From Pseudomonas sp. 7SR1 (GTDB lineage: Bacteria > Pseudomonadota > Gammaproteobacteria > Pseudomonadales > Pseudomonadaceae), in assembly GCF_900156465.1 (NCBI RefSeq), contig NZ_LT707064.1:4665001-4729000 (forward strand): a stretch of DNA of 64,000 nucleotides, in the 5' to 3' direction. The notes under the pieces were generated by a model. The model did not search any database, was not told the DNA's origin, and was given only the letters and a program-made list of their open reading frames with translations. Shown one piece after another: positions 54,186 to 63,765 of this stretch. Position numbers and translations under genes: made by a program. Each line of letters starts with the position of its first letter. The first letter of the stretch is position 1.

Positions 54186-54893
54186 ATGCTTGCCCGCTGG
54201 TTCCCCGCTGCGATCAATACCCGTCCCACCGAATGGAGCCGCGCCGCCATCGGCATGGCGTTGGGAACGATGTTCAGTGTCTGGCTTTGCAGCCAGGTGT
54301 ACGGCCTCGAAGTGGCGCAGCACCTGATCGGGCCGCTTGGCGCCTCGGCCGTGCTGCTGTTCGCGGTGTCCTCGGGCGCCCTTGCCCAGCCCTGGTCGAT
54401 TTTTGGCGGATACCTGTGTGCCTCGGTCGTGGCGCTGCTGGTGGCTCATGTACTGGGACGCACGCTGGGCAGCGCCTGCCTGGCGGCCGGCACTGCGCTG
54501 GTATTGATGTGCTGGCTGCGGTGCGTGCATCCTCCAGCGGGTGCGCTGGCCGCGACCATGGTACTGGCCGACCCGTCCATCGTTGCCCTGGACTGGCAGG
54601 GCGTGGCCGCCGCCATGCTGGCCGGCTCCGGCCTGCTGGCCAGCGCGCTGGCCTACAACAACCTGACGCAGGTGCGCTACCCCAAGCGCGCCAGTGAGCC
54701 GGTGGCGGTCATCCCGGCCGATCATCCCCCGGTCGATCGACATGCCATCACCGCCGAAGACTTGAAGCTGGCGTTGGCGGAAATGGAAGCATTCTTCGAC
54801 GTAACCCCCGAAGATCTCGAACAATTGATCCACGCCAGCGAGCGAAATGCCCGGCGCCGCAGCATCACGGAGGTGCTGTCGGGTCGCGGCTGA
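54186..54893 (+). CDS. HPP-family integral membrane protein
   Basis: The 235-residue protein has four or five hydrophobic segments (SVWLCSQVYG, LIGPLGASAVLLFAVSSGAL, IFGGYLCASVVALLVAHVLG, ACLAAGTALVLMCWL, MLAGSGLLASALAYN), the signature CVHPPAGALAATMVL that names the HPP family, and a cytoplasmic tail of about 70 residues. Some plant and cyanobacterial relatives take part in nitrite transport. The role here is unknown. The gene has an AT-rich upstream region with a promoter-like sequence, a possible leader peptide and a terminator hairpin. Confidence 0.88.
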   Translation: MLARWFPAAINTRPTEWSRAAIGMALGTMFSVWLCSQVYGLEVAQHLIGPLGASAVLLFAVSSGALAQPWSIFGGYLCASVVALLVAHVLGRTLGSACLAAGTALVLMCWLRCVHPPAGALAATMVLADPSIVALDWQGVAAAMLAGSGLLASALAYNNLTQVRYPKRASEPVAVIPADHPPVDRHAITAEDLKLALAEMEAFFDVTPEDLEQLIHASERNARRRSITEVLSGRG

Positions 54894-54948
54894 TCCTGTG
54901 GCTGCTATAAATATGCAGAAAGGACCTGCACGTATGCCGGTTGTGCGA

Positions 54949-54960
54949 TGCAAATTTGCA
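54949..54960. promoter_or_regulatory. Perfect 12-bp palindrome upstream of the valine-degradation genes
   Basis: TGCAAATTTGCA lies in the 134-base gap between the HPP gene and the hydrolase gene at 55028. It could be an operator for that operon. No regulator can be assigned from sequence. Confidence 0.35.
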
Positions 54961-55027
54961 CTGTTACGATCCCGACCGGGTACGCGCGACATCATTCATA
55001 AAGAACAATAAAAGCAGGGAGTTAGCG

Positions 55028-56134
55028 ATGACAGCTCAGGTTTCATCCAAAGCCACAGGGACTGTAGAAGTGATGGCCTGTGACGTATTGGTCGATGTGC
55101 GCAACCACATCGGCCACGTGACCCTGAACCGGCCCGCTGGCCTCAATGCCCTGACCCTGGACATGGTGCGCAGCCTGCAGCGACAGCTCGACGCCTGGGC
55201 CCTCGATCCGCAGATCCGCGCGGTTGTCTTGCGCGGTGCCGGCGACAAGGCATTCTGCGCCGGCGGCGACATCCGTTCGCTGTACGACAGCTACAAACAG
55301 GGCGATTCCCTGCATGAAGACTTCTTCGTCGAGGAGTACGCCCTTGACCTGACGATCCACCATTACCGCAAGCCCATCGTGGCCCTGATGGACGGGTTCG
55401 TCCTGGGCGGCGGCATGGGCCTGGTGCAAGGCGCAGACCTGCGGGTGGTCACCGAACGAAGCCGACTGGGCATGCCGGAAACCGGCATCGGTTATTTCCC
55501 GGACGTGGGCGGCAGTTACTTCCTGCCGCGCATTCCCGGCGAGCTGGGTATCTATCTGGGGGTCAGCGGCGTGCAGATCCGGGCGGCCGACGCCCTGTAC
55601 TGCCGGCTGGCCGACTGGTACCTGGAGAGCCGCAAGCTCGCCCAGCTCGACGAGCGTCTCGACCGCCTGGAGTGGAGCGACATGCCGCTCAAGGACCTGC
55701 AAAGCCTGCTGGCGAAACTCGCCGTGCAGCAACTGCCAGCCCCTCCCCTCGATGCCCTGCGCCCGGCCATCGATCATTTCTTCGCCCTGCCCGACGTACC
55801 GAGCATGGTCGAACAATTGCGCCAGGTGACGGTCGCCAACAGCCATGAATGGGCCCTGGAAACCGCCACCCTGCTGGAAACCCGTTCCCCCCTGGCCATG
55901 GGCGTGACGCTGCAGATGCTGCGCCGGGGCCGGCACCTGAGCCTGGAAAACTGCTTTGCCCTGGAGCTGCACCTGGACCGGCAATGGTTCGAGCGTGGCG
56001 ACCTGATCGAAGGTGTACGCGCGCTGCTGATCGATAAAGACAAAAAACCGCGCTGGAACCCGCCCACCCTGGAGGCGCTGGACGCCGGCCACGTGGCGAG
56101 TTTCTTCGACGGCTTCGACGACCTCGGGAATTGA
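55028..56134 (+). CDS. 3-hydroxyisobutyryl-CoA hydrolase (crotonase superfamily)
   Basis: The 368-residue enzyme has the crotonase oxyanion motifs [13 protein letters not shown] and [15 protein letters not shown], with the longer C-terminal region and [19 protein letters not shown] segment that mark 3-hydroxyisobutyryl-CoA hydrolases. In valine degradation it frees 3-hydroxyisobutyrate from CoA. ATG 55028 follows AGGGAG. The acyl-CoA dehydrogenase gene starts four bases after its stop, so the two are co-transcribed, and together they cover two steps of valine catabolism. Confidence 0.9.
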   Translation: MTAQVSSKATGTVEVMACDVLVDVRNHIGHVTLNRPAGLNALTLDMVRSLQRQLDAWALDPQIRAVVLRGAGDKAFCAGGDIRSLYDSYKQGDSLHEDFFVEEYALDLTIHHYRKPIVALMDGFVLGGGMGLVQGADLRVVTERSRLGMPETGIGYFPDVGGSYFLPRIPGELGIYLGVSGVQIRAADALYCRLADWYLESRKLAQLDERLDRLEWSDMPLKDLQSLLAKLAVQQLPAPPLDALRPAIDHFFALPDVPSMVEQLRQVTVANSHEWALETATLLETRSPLAMGVTLQMLRRGRHLSLENCFALELHLDRQWFERGDLIEGVRALLIDKDKKPRWNPPTLEALDAGHVASFFDGFDDLGN

Positions 56135-56138
56135 GTCC

Positions 56139-57290
56139 ATGCACGACCTCGAACTGACAGAAGAACAAGTGATGATCCGCGACATGGCCCGGGACTTTGC
56201 CCGTGGTGAAATCGCGCCCCATGCCCAGGCCTGGGAAAAGGCCGGCTGGATCGACGACAGCGTCGTGGCAAAGATGGGCGAACTGGGACTGCTGGGCATG
56301 GTGGTGCCCGAAGAATGGGGCGGCACCTACGTCGACTACGTGGCTTATGCGTTGGCGGTGGAAGAGATTTCTGCAGGTGACGGCGCCGTCGGGGCACTGA
56401 TGAGCATCCATAACTCGGTGGGCTGCGGGCCAGTACTCAATTACGGCAGCGACGAACAGAAACAGGCCTGGCTGGCCGAGCTCGCGAGCGGCCAGGCCAT
56501 CGGTTGCTTCTGCCTGACCGAGCCCCAGGCCGGCTCCGAGGCCCACAACCTGCGCACCCGCGCCGAATTGCGAGACGGCCAGTGGGTCATCAACGGCGCC
56601 AAGCAGTTCGTCAGCAATGGCAAGCGGGCGAAGCTGGCGATCGTCTTCGCCGTGACGGATCCTGAACTGGGCAAGAAAGGGATCTCGGCGTTTCTGGTGC
56701 CGACCGATACGCCAGGCTTCATCGTGGATCGCACCGAGCACAAGATGGGCATTCGCGCTTCGGATACCTGCGCGGTCACCCTCAACGACTGCACCGTTGC
56801 CGAGGCCAGTCTGCTGGGCGCCCGGGGCAAGGGCCTGGCCATCGCCCTGTCCAACCTAGAAGGCGGTCGCATCGGCATCGCGGCCCAGGCCCTGGGCATC
56901 GCCCGGGCGGCGTTTGAAGCGGCCCTGGCCTACGCCCGGGACCGGACGCAGTTCGACAAGCCCATCATCGAGCACCAGAGCATCGCCAACCTGCTGGCCG
57001 ACATGCACACCCGCCTGAACGCCGCCCGCCTGCTCATCCTCCATGCCGCCCGCCTGCGCAGCGCCGGCAAGCCCTGCCTGTCGGAAGCCTCTCAGGCCAA
57101 GCTGTTCGCCTCGGAAATGGCCGAGAAAGTCTGCTCCTCGGCGATCCAGATCCATGGCGGGTATGGGTATCTTGAAGATTATCCGGTGGAGCGCTACTAC
57201 CGCGACGCGCGGATCACCCAGATCTATGAGGGGTCGAGCGAGATCCAGCGGATGGTCATCGCCCGGGAACTCAAGCACTACCTGGTTTAA
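56139..57290 (+). CDS. Acyl-CoA dehydrogenase, probable isobutyryl-CoA dehydrogenase
   Basis: The 383-residue flavoenzyme has the family segments [33 protein letters not shown], and [20 protein letters not shown], followed by [16 protein letters not shown], which carries the catalytic Glu of short-chain acyl-CoA dehydrogenases. It oxidises an acyl-CoA to the enoyl-CoA, passing electrons to ETF. Coupling to 3-hydroxyisobutyryl-CoA hydrolase points to isobutyryl-CoA as substrate. A REP palindrome follows its stop. Confidence 0.9.
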   Translation: MHDLELTEEQVMIRDMARDFARGEIAPHAQAWEKAGWIDDSVVAKMGELGLLGMVVPEEWGGTYVDYVAYALAVEEISAGDGAVGALMSIHNSVGCGPVLNYGSDEQKQAWLAELASGQAIGCFCLTEPQAGSEAHNLRTRAELRDGQWVINGAKQFVSNGKRAKLAIVFAVTDPELGKKGISAFLVPTDTPGFIVDRTEHKMGIRASDTCAVTLNDCTVAEASLLGARGKGLAIALSNLEGGRIGIAAQALGIARAAFEAALAYARDRTQFDKPIIEHQSIANLLADMHTRLNAARLLILHAARLRSAGKPCLSEASQAKLFASEMAEKVCSSAIQIHGGYGYLEDYPVERYYRDARITQIYEGSSEIQRMVIARELKHYLV

Positions 57291-57301
57291 CAGCAGGAGA
57301 A

Positions 57302-57325
57302 GCATTGCGAGCAAGCTTGCGATGC
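57302..57325. repeat. REP-like palindrome 1
   Basis: GCATTGCGAGCAAGCTTGCGATGC-type palindrome (24 bases, near perfect, central GCAAGC), eleven bases after the dehydrogenase stop. It has the GCGAGCAAGC core common to Pseudomonas intergenic REP sequences. Such elements can stabilise or end transcripts. Confidence 0.7.
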
Positions 57326-57517
57326 AGGGGTGCAGTTGATGAAGACGTCGACTGCGCCGCCGCTCATCTGGAAAACTCGCTACCTGTAAGCTCCTACAGT
57401 AGCCACCTCCCGCCATCCAGGTCCTAATGATTTCGTCGCTGCATCAGTCCGTCCCTGCTCGGCTTCGGTCGCCGGCTGGACGGGCCTGTCCAGCCTTGGC
57501 CGAACAGGAGCCGAATC

Positions 57518-57718
57518 ATGACAGACCAAGCAGGAGATGTACTTGTCGAGAACCACCGAGGCGTGGATATCTGGCGAAGACAATACGACCCTTATGGCGG
57601 TCCAGCAAATTACTTTTATGTTTACAGAGGCCGCCAGAGCCCGATGTATAGCGACCCGGGCACGCTGAAAAAGGACCTGGATATTGAAATTGACAAGGAC
57701 CTAACCGCAAAAAAATAG
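57518..57718 (+). CDS. Hypothetical 66-residue protein between REP sequences
   Basis: MTDQAGDVLVENHRGVDIWR begins a small soluble protein rich in aromatic and charged residues (YDPYGGPANYFYVYRGRQSP) and ending in a lysine-rich acidic tail. AGGAG stands eight bases before ATG 57518. The gene has more A+T than its neighbours and stands alone between two REP palindromes. Family not recognised. The pattern with a single tyrosine-rich sheet suggests a small beta-rich domain, but this is only an impression. Confidence 0.65.
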   Translation: MTDQAGDVLVENHRGVDIWRRQYDPYGGPANYFYVYRGRQSPMYSDPGTLKKDLDIEIDKDLTAKK

Positions 57719-57749
57719 AAACCGCTTGCCCGGCTGAACGGCCCCCGCC

Positions 57750-57771
57750 CATCGCGAGCAAGCTCGCGATG
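57750..57771. repeat. REP-like palindrome 2
   Basis: A 22-base palindrome, CATCGCGAGC then AAGCTCGCGATG, matching REP 1 apart from a few paired changes. It lies about 20 bases past the enoyl-CoA hydratase stop (minus strand) and after the small gene (plus strand), where it can act as a two-way terminator. Confidence 0.75.
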
Positions 57772-57790
57772 GCGTCAGTCAGGGTTACGG

Positions 57791-58564
57791 TTATTTGTCC
57801 TGGAACTGGGGCGCGCGCTTGTCCACGAACGCCGCCATGCCTTCTTTCTGATCCTGCGTGGCGAACGCCGCGTGGAACACCCGGCGCTCGAAACGCACGC
57901 CTTCGGACAGGCTCACTTCAAAGGCGCGGTTGACGCTTTCCTTGACCATCATGCTGACAGGCACCGACTTGGACGCGATCAGGGCGGCGGTCTTCAGGGC
58001 GTCATCCAGCAGTTCGTCGGCCGGTACGATCCGCGCCACGATGCCGCAACGCTCGGCCTCGACCGCGTCGATGAAACGTCCGGTCAGGCACATCTCCATG
58101 GCCTTGGCCTTGCCCACCGCGCGAGTCAGGCGCTGGGTGCCGCCCATGCCTGGCAACACGCCCAGGTTGATTTCCGGCTGGCCGAACTTGGCGTTGTCGC
58201 CCGCCAGGATGAAATCGCACATCAACGCCAGCTCACAGCCGCCCCCCAGGGCGAAACCGTTAACCGCCGCGATGATCGGCTTGCGCCGGTTGGCCACGCG
58301 GTCGCTGTCGCTGAACAGGTCGTCGAGGTAGATCTGCGGATAGGTCAGCTCGGCCATTTCCTTGATATCGGCACCGGCGGCGAACGCCTTCTTCGAACCG
58401 GTCAGTACGATGCAGCCGATCCTGGGGTCCGCTTCCAGGCTGTCCAGGGCGTGGTTCAGTTCGCTGACGATCTGCGCGTTCAAGGCGTTCAAGGCCTGGG
58501 GACGGTTGAGGGTGATCAGGCCGACGCGGTCCTGGATCTCCAATAGAATCGTTTCGTAGTTCAT
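57791..58564 (-). CDS. Enoyl-CoA hydratase
   Basis: The 257-residue crotonase has both oxyanion loops ([11 protein letters not shown] and [20 protein letters not shown]) and both catalytic Glu positions in [19 protein letters not shown]. These mark a true hydratase of the mitochondrial ECHS1 type. In this operon it would hydrate tiglyl-CoA and methacrylyl-CoA. CAGGAGTG precedes ATG 58564. It is the last gene of the minus-strand operon, 13 bases after the dehydrogenase. Confidence 0.93.
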   Translation of the reverse strand: MNYETILLEIQDRVGLITLNRPQALNALNAQIVSELNHALDSLEADPRIGCIVLTGSKKAFAAGADIKEMAELTYPQIYLDDLFSDSDRVANRRKPIIAAVNGFALGGGCELALMCDFILAGDNAKFGQPEINLGVLPGMGGTQRLTRAVGKAKAMEMCLTGRFIDAVEAERCGIVARIVPADELLDDALKTAALIASKSVPVSMMVKESVNRAFEVSLSEGVRFERRVFHAAFATQDQKEGMAAFVDKRAPQFQDK

Positions 58565-58577
58565 GCAGCACTCCTGT

Positions 58578-59705
58578 TCAAAGATTGCGCGAAATGACCA
58601 TGCGCTGAATGTCGCTGGTGCCTTCGTAGATCTGGCAGACCCGTACGTCGCGGTAGATGCGTTCCAGCGGGAAGTCGTTGAGGTAACCGTATCCACCCAG
58701 GGTTTGCAATGCCATGGAGCAGACTTTCTCGGCCATTTCCGAGGCGAACAGCTTGGCCATGGACGCTTCCACCAGCGCTGGCTGGTCGTTGTCCCGCAAG
58801 GTTGCGGCGTAATGGACCATTTGCCGGGCCACGGCGATCTGGGTCGCCATGTCCGCCAGGCGGAACGCCACGGCCTGATGCTCGATGATCGGCTTGCCGA
58901 AACTCTGCCGTTCGCGGGCATAGTCCCGGGCCGCTTCGAACGCGGCCCGGGCCATGCCCACCGCCTGGGCGGCAATACCGACGCGTCCGCCTTCCAGGTT
59001 CGCCAGGGCGATGCGATAGCCTTCACCCTCCTCCCCCAAGCGATTGGCCAGCGGCACCTTCACGTCCTCGAAAAGGATCTGGCATGTGTCGGATGCGTGC
59101 TGGCCGAGCTTGTCCTCGACCCGCGCCACGCTGTAGCCCGGCGAGTCGGTGGGCACGATAAAGGCACTGATGCCGCGCTTGCCGGCGCTCGGATCGGTCA
59201 CCGCGAACACGATCACCACCCCGGCATTCTGCCCCGAGGTGATGAACTGCTTGCTGCCGTTGAGCACGTAATGGTCGCCCTCGAGGCGCGCCCGGGTCTT
59301 CAGGCTGCTGGCGTCGGAACCGGCCTGAGGCTCGGTCAGGGCGAAGGCGCCGAGCATCGCGCCGCTGGCCAGGGGAGCCAGGAACCGGGCCTTTTGCTCA
59401 TCGGTGCCGAACTTGAGGATCGGCACGCAGCCCACCGAGTTATGCACGCTCATGATGGTCGAGCAGGCCCCATCGCCCGCGGCGATTTCTTCCAGGGCCA
59501 TGGCATAGGCCAGGTAACCGGTGTCGCAACCGCCCCACTGTTCCGGCACCAGCATGCCGAAGAAACCCAGTTCGGCCATCTCGGCGATGGCCTCCCTGGG
59601 AAAACGGTGCTCGCGGTCCCAGTCGGCGGCAAATGGTTTCAGGCGTTCCTGGGCGAACTGCCGGGCCATGTCGCGGATTTGCGTCTGTTCTTCAGTGGCA
59701 AGCAT
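58578..59705 (-). CDS. Acyl-CoA dehydrogenase, short/branched-chain type
   Basis: The 375-residue flavoenzyme has [52 protein letters not shown] and [17 protein letters not shown], which holds the catalytic Glu. Among these enzymes the operon context (hydratase, HSD10-like dehydrogenase, thiolase) favours 2-methylbutyryl-CoA as substrate in isoleucine degradation. ATG 59705 is preferred over ATG 59711 because AAGGA stands seven bases before it. It starts nine bases after the thiolase stop. Confidence 0.92.
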   Translation of the reverse strand: MLATEEQTQIRDMARQFAQERLKPFAADWDREHRFPREAIAEMAELGFFGMLVPEQWGGCDTGYLAYAMALEEIAAGDGACSTIMSVHNSVGCVPILKFGTDEQKARFLAPLASGAMLGAFALTEPQAGSDASSLKTRARLEGDHYVLNGSKQFITSGQNAGVVIVFAVTDPSAGKRGISAFIVPTDSPGYSVARVEDKLGQHASDTCQILFEDVKVPLANRLGEEGEGYRIALANLEGGRVGIAAQAVGMARAAFEAARDYARERQSFGKPIIEHQAVAFRLADMATQIAVARQMVHYAATLRDNDQPALVEASMAKLFASEMAEKVCSMALQTLGGYGYLNDFPLERIYRDVRVCQIYEGTSDIQRMVISRNL

Positions 59706-59714
59706 GGTCATTCC

Positions 59715-60902
59715 TTAATACAGGCATTCGACAGCCATGGCCGTGGCTTCGCCGCCACCGATGCAGATGGCCGCGACGCCGCGCTTGAGGCCTTTCTGGC
59801 GCAGGGCCGAAAGCAGGGTCACCAGGATCCGCGCGCCGGACGCACCGATCGGATGCCCCAATGCGCACGCACCGCCATGGACGTTGACTTTGTCGTGGGG
59901 GATTTCCAGCTTGCCCATGGTCACCAGCCCTACCACCGCAAAGGCTTCGTTGACCTCGAACAGGTCGACTTCATCCAGCGACCAGCCGGTTTTCTTCATC
60001 AGCTTCTTCACCGCACCGACCGGTGCCGTGGGAAACAGGCTCGGGGTGTCGGCGAATGCCGCATGCCCATGGATCACCGCCAACGGCTTCAAGCCGCGCT
60101 GTACAGCCTGGCTCTGGCGCATCAGCACCAGCGCGGCGGCACCGTCGGAAATGGAACTGGCATTGGCCGCCGTCACGGTACCGCCTTCGCGGAAAGCCGG
60201 TTTGAGGGAGGCGATCTTGTCGATCCGCGCCTTGGGCGGCTGCTCGTCATGGCGCACGGTCACCTGCTCCTTGCCGACCATCACCTGCAACGGCACGATC
60301 TCGGCATCGAAACTGCCGTCCTTGATTGCTTGCTGGGCACGGGTGGTGGACGCAATGGCGAAGGCATCCTGGGCCTCACGACTGAAGCCGTTGGCTTGGG
60401 CACAGTCTTCGGCGAAGGTTCCCATCAGGCGCCCCTTGTCGTAGGCATCCTCCAGGCCATCGAGGAACATATGGTCGAGCACCTTGCCGTGGCCCATGCG
60501 CAAGCCGCTGCGAGCGCGATCGAGCAGGTACGGCGCGTTGGACATGCTCTCCATGCCGCCGGCCACGACCACATCGGCGCTGCCGGCCACGAGCATGTCA
60601 TGGGCCAGGATCGCCGCCTCCATGCCCGAACCACACATCTTGTTGAGGGTGGTGCAGCGGGTCGACTTGTCGAGCCCCGCCCCCAATGCCGCCTGGCGTG
60701 CCGGCGCCTGGCCCTGGCCGGCGGCGAGCACGCAACCGAACAGCACTTCCTCGACCGCGTCCGGCGCGATACCGGCACGTTCAACGGCGGCCTTGATGGC
60801 GGCAGCCCCCAACTGTGGCGCGGTCAGGCTTTTCAGTTCGCCCTGGAAGCCGCCCATGGGGGTGCGGACAGCGCTGACGATGACAATCGGATCGTTGGAC
60901 AT
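59715..60902 (-). CDS. Acetyl-CoA C-acyltransferase (thiolase)
   Basis: The 395-residue protein has the three thiolase signatures: the acylated Cys in TLNKMCGSGMEAAI, NEAFAVVGLV with HGGACALGHPIGASGARI, and the C-terminal AICIGGGEATAM with the second catalytic Cys. It cleaves 3-ketoacyl-CoA with CoA. In this operon the expected reaction is 2-methylacetoacetyl-CoA to acetyl-CoA plus propionyl-CoA. TAGGAGGT precedes ATG 60902. The upstream dehydrogenase stops 10 bases before. Confidence 0.94.
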   Translation of the reverse strand: MSNDPIVIVSAVRTPMGGFQGELKSLTAPQLGAAAIKAAVERAGIAPDAVEEVLFGCVLAAGQGQAPARQAALGAGLDKSTRCTTLNKMCGSGMEAAILAHDMLVAGSADVVVAGGMESMSNAPYLLDRARSGLRMGHGKVLDHMFLDGLEDAYDKGRLMGTFAEDCAQANGFSREAQDAFAIASTTRAQQAIKDGSFDAEIVPLQVMVGKEQVTVRHDEQPPKARIDKIASLKPAFREGGTVTAANASSISDGAAALVLMRQSQAVQRGLKPLAVIHGHAAFADTPSLFPTAPVGAVKKLMKKTGWSLDEVDLFEVNEAFAVVGLVTMGKLEIPHDKVNVHGGACALGHPIGASGARILVTLLSALRQKGLKRGVAAICIGGGEATAMAVECLY

Positions 60903-60912
60903 GGAAAACCTC

Positions 60913-61677
60913 CTATTTGGCTGCCATGCGCAAGGCACCGTCGAGACGGATCACCTCGCCATTGAGCATGCTGTTTTCAATGATATGCCGGACCAGCGCG
61001 GCGTACTCGGTCGGTTTGCCCAGCCGCTGCGGGAATGGCACGCCGGCGGCGAGGGACTGGCGCACTTCGGGGGTCATACCGGCCATCATCGGTGTTTCGA
61101 AAATACCGGGGGCGATGGTCATCACCCGGATGCCGAAGCGCGCCAGCTCCCGGGCTGCCGGCAGGGTCAGGCTGGCGATGGCGCCTTTGGAGGCAGCATA
61201 GGCCGCCTGGCCGATCTGGCCGTCGAAGGCAGCCACCGAAGCGGTGTTGATGATCACGCCACGCTCGCCGTCGGCATTGGCCTGCGTTTCGGCAATGACA
61301 GCCGCGGCCAGGCGCAGCAGGTTGAAGCTGCCGATCAGGTTGACGTTGATCACCTGGCTGAAACTGGCCAGGGCATGCGGACCGTTCTTGCCGAGGACTT
61401 TCTCTGCGCGCACGATGCCTGCGCAGTTCACCAGCCCGTTCAGGCCGCCAAAGGCATCCACCGTGGCCTTGACCGCCGCTTCGGCCGCGGCCTCGTCGCT
61501 GATGTCCGCCACCACACTGTGGCAACCGAGTGCCTGGGCCTGGGCGGCCACGGCGTCGGCATTGAGGTCCACCAGCATCACCTTGGCACCGGCCTTGACC
61601 AGCATTTCGCCGGTGGCCGCGCCGAGGCCGGACGCACCGCCGCTGACGAGGAAAATCTTGTTGTCGATCTGCATCAT
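60913..61677 (-). CDS. 3-hydroxyacyl-CoA dehydrogenase, HSD10-like SDR
   Basis: The 254-residue SDR has [29 protein letters not shown], active-site [23 protein letters not shown] and the HSD10-type [13 protein letters not shown] plus [12 protein letters not shown]. The Asp in MLVDLNAD favours NAD. It should oxidise 2-methyl-3-hydroxybutyryl-CoA in isoleucine degradation. Two adjacent ATG codons (61677, 61674) follow AAAGGAAA and either is possible. It is the first gene after the 203-bp inserted element. Confidence 0.92.
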   Translation of the reverse strand: MMQIDNKIFLVSGGASGLGAATGEMLVKAGAKVMLVDLNADAVAAQAQALGCHSVVADISDEAAAEAAVKATVDAFGGLNGLVNCAGIVRAEKVLGKNGPHALASFSQVINVNLIGSFNLLRLAAAVIAETQANADGERGVIINTASVAAFDGQIGQAAYAASKGAIASLTLPAARELARFGIRVMTIAPGIFETPMMAGMTPEVRQSLAAGVPFPQRLGKPTEYAALVRHIIENSMLNGEVIRLDGALRMAAK

Positions 61678-61720
61678 GGTTTCCTTTGGTTCAAGCTGTA
61701 ACGTTCTGCGCCGCGGCCCA

Positions 61721-61923
61721 GGGGGTGTTCTCAGTTGCTTTCCCCATCGCGTTGTCGCCTTAAAGCGGGCCAGGCAAGGCGCAGGCCGCCGGGAATGGTT
61801 GTTCCCTTCCCAAGGCCTGCCACGAAGCCTGGCCCGCTTTAAGGCACAACCCGAAGGGCTGGCCCGCTTTAAGGCACAACCCGAAGGGCTGGCGCGGTGG
61901 GGGAACTAACTGAGAACACCCCC
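61721..61923. mobile_element. 203-bp non-autonomous element with 16-bp perfect terminal inverted repeats
   Basis: The left end GGGGGTGTTCTCAGTT (61721-61736) is the exact reverse complement of 61908-61923, and similarity continues inward for about 15 more bases (CCCCATCGCG against CCCCACCGCG). Inside are a further inverted pair, GCCTTAAAGCGGGCC (61757-61771) facing GGCCCGCTTTAAGGC, and a 30-base tandem repeat. There is no coding capacity. It resembles a MITE mobilised by a transposase elsewhere. No clear target duplication is visible beside it. Confidence 0.8.
61831..61890. repeat. Two exact 30-bp tandem repeats inside the element
   Basis: Unit starting GGCCCGCTTTAAGGCACAAC and ending CCGAAGGGCT, present at 61831-61860 and 61861-61890 without any difference. 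A third, inverted partial copy lies at 61757-61771. Confidence 0.95.
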
Positions 61924-63558
61924 TAGAGCCTTGGCAATCTCTTGGTTGCGCAAGATAAAGCGCTGCAACTTGCCGCTCGGGGTCTTCGGCAAATCACTGA
62001 CAAATTCGATTTCACGAGGATAGGCGTGCGCCGCCAGGCGCTTGCGCACGTACTGGCGCAACTCTTCGGCCAGTTCCGGCGCGGCACGGTACTGGGCGCC
62101 CAGCACCACGAAAGCCTTCACCAGTTCGGTCCGCTCCGGGTCGGGCTTGCCGATCACGGCCGCCTCCACCACCGCCGGGTGCTCGATCAACGCGCTTTCC
62201 ACGTCGAACGGGCCGACGCGGTAGCCGGACGTGGTGATGACGTCGTCGCTGCGTCCGACGAAACTGATGCTGCCGTCGGCGTTGAACTCCACCGTGTCGC
62301 CGCTCAGGTAGTAGTCGCCAACGAAGGACTTGGTGGGACCGCCCTCGTAACCGGCGAACCAGCACATCGGCGACTGGCTGCGGTCGATGGCGAGGATGCC
62401 TGGCTGCCCCACCCCCAGTTCCCGCTGGTTTTCATCCAGCACCACGATCCGGTGGCCCGGCGAGGCGAAGCCGGCCGCCCCCAGGTGCACCGGATGCTCC
62501 AGCCCGTGGTGGTTGCACAGCACCATGCCCAGCTCGGTCTGGCCGTAGTGGTCATGGATCACCACATCGAGGTGATCGGCGAACCAGCGGATCACTTCCG
62601 GGTTCAGCGGCTCGCCGGCACTGCTGACGACCCGCAGACGGCCCTTGATCGAACGTGCGAACTGCTCGCCTCCGGCAATCAACAGGCGATAGGCCGTGGG
62701 CGAGCCCGTCAGGTTGGTGATGCCGTACTTGTTGATCACCCGGCAGGTGCTTTCCAGGGTGAACGGGCCGTCGTAGAAGGTGATCGGATGCCCCATGGCC
62801 AGCGGCCCGGTCACACCGAAATAGATGCCATAGGCCCAGCCCGGATCGGCGACATTCCAGAAAGCGTCCTCGGGGCGCAGGTCCACGGCGTCACGGGTGT
62901 AGCTCTGGAAGGCCACGATGGCCTTGAGCGGCACGGACAAGGCCTTGGCCGGCCCGGTGGTGCCGGAGGTGAACATCATCAGGAACGGGTCTTCGCCGGT
63001 GAGCATCACCGGTTCGCACTGGCTGGAATGGTTGTCCACTTCGGCCCAGAAACTGTAGTCGCCACGCACAATGCCCCGGCCTTTCTCGCCGCCCACCGTC
63101 ACCACCGTGGGACAGCCATCGACGTCAGCGAGCTTGGGACGGTTGACCGCGTCGGTGACCACCATGCGTGCCCCCGAGCTCCCGAGGCGGTGCTCGATGG
63201 CCTTGGGGCCGAACGCGGTGAATAGCGGTTGATAGACGGCACCGATACGCCAGGTGGCAAGCACCACGATCAGCAATTCGGCGGTGCGCGGCAGCAGCCC
63301 GGCCACCTTGTCGCCCTTGCCCACGCCCTGGGCCAGCAGGAAATTGGCGAAACGCGCGGCGTTGTCCTGCAGGTCTCGGTAGGTCCAGGTCGCGTCGCTG
63401 CCGTCGCGTCCCTCCCAGAACAAGGCGATGCGTCCCGGCAAGGCATGCCGGTCGCAACATTCGACGCAAGCGTTCATTGCTTCGAGCGAGCCGTGCAACG
63501 CGGCATTGACGGTGTTCAGGTAATCGAACTGCGACGTGGCGGACGAGTAATCGCGCAT
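61906..63558 (-). CDS. Acyl-CoA synthetase (AMP-forming)
   Basis: The 550-residue ligase has the AMP-binding signature MFTSGTTGPAKAL, DHYGQTELGMV, the hinge FVGRSDDVITTSGYRVGPFDVE and the C-terminal catalytic Lys in LPKTPSGKLQRFILR. It activates a short or branched carboxylic acid to its CoA ester. Context suggests 2-methylbutyrate, isobutyrate or a similar acid. The final residues GGVLS and the TAG stop are encoded by the end of the inserted element, so the native C-terminus has been altered slightly. ATG 63558 has a weak AGAGGG upstream. It heads the minus-strand operon. Confidence 0.92.
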   Translation of the reverse strand: MRDYSSATSQFDYLNTVNAALHGSLEAMNACVECCDRHALPGRIALFWEGRDGSDATWTYRDLQDNAARFANFLLAQGVGKGDKVAGLLPRTAELLIVVLATWRIGAVYQPLFTAFGPKAIEHRLGSSGARMVVTDAVNRPKLADVDGCPTVVTVGGEKGRGIVRGDYSFWAEVDNHSSQCEPVMLTGEDPFLMMFTSGTTGPAKALSVPLKAIVAFQSYTRDAVDLRPEDAFWNVADPGWAYGIYFGVTGPLAMGHPITFYDGPFTLESTCRVINKYGITNLTGSPTAYRLLIAGGEQFARSIKGRLRVVSSAGEPLNPEVIRWFADHLDVVIHDHYGQTELGMVLCNHHGLEHPVHLGAAGFASPGHRIVVLDENQRELGVGQPGILAIDRSQSPMCWFAGYEGGPTKSFVGDYYLSGDTVEFNADGSISFVGRSDDVITTSGYRVGPFDVESALIEHPAVVEAAVIGKPDPERTELVKAFVVLGAQYRAAPELAEELRQYVRKRLAAHAYPREIEFVSDLPKTPSGKLQRFILRNQEIAKALGGVLS

Positions 63559-63765
63559 GACCAGAATCCCTCTGTACTTTTTATTGGTGGGGGAACCGTA
63601 AACAGGCAAATACTCGCGCCGAAGGGAGGGGGCGGCAATGGTCAAAGCCATCAAGTTGCATGACTGGTTTGGCCATGGTCCGGATCGCCAGCACGGGCGC
63701 ACCGCAAGAACGCCCTGGGGTAAGCGGATTCAATGCGTCCAGGCCGATAGTCGCGGGATCGACGA

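Noticed and set aside
58563..60965. 800-codon plus-strand open frame
   Set aside because: It runs opposite the hydratase, dehydrogenase and thiolase genes, which have clear family motifs and ribosome sites. The plus-strand product has no recognisable motif.
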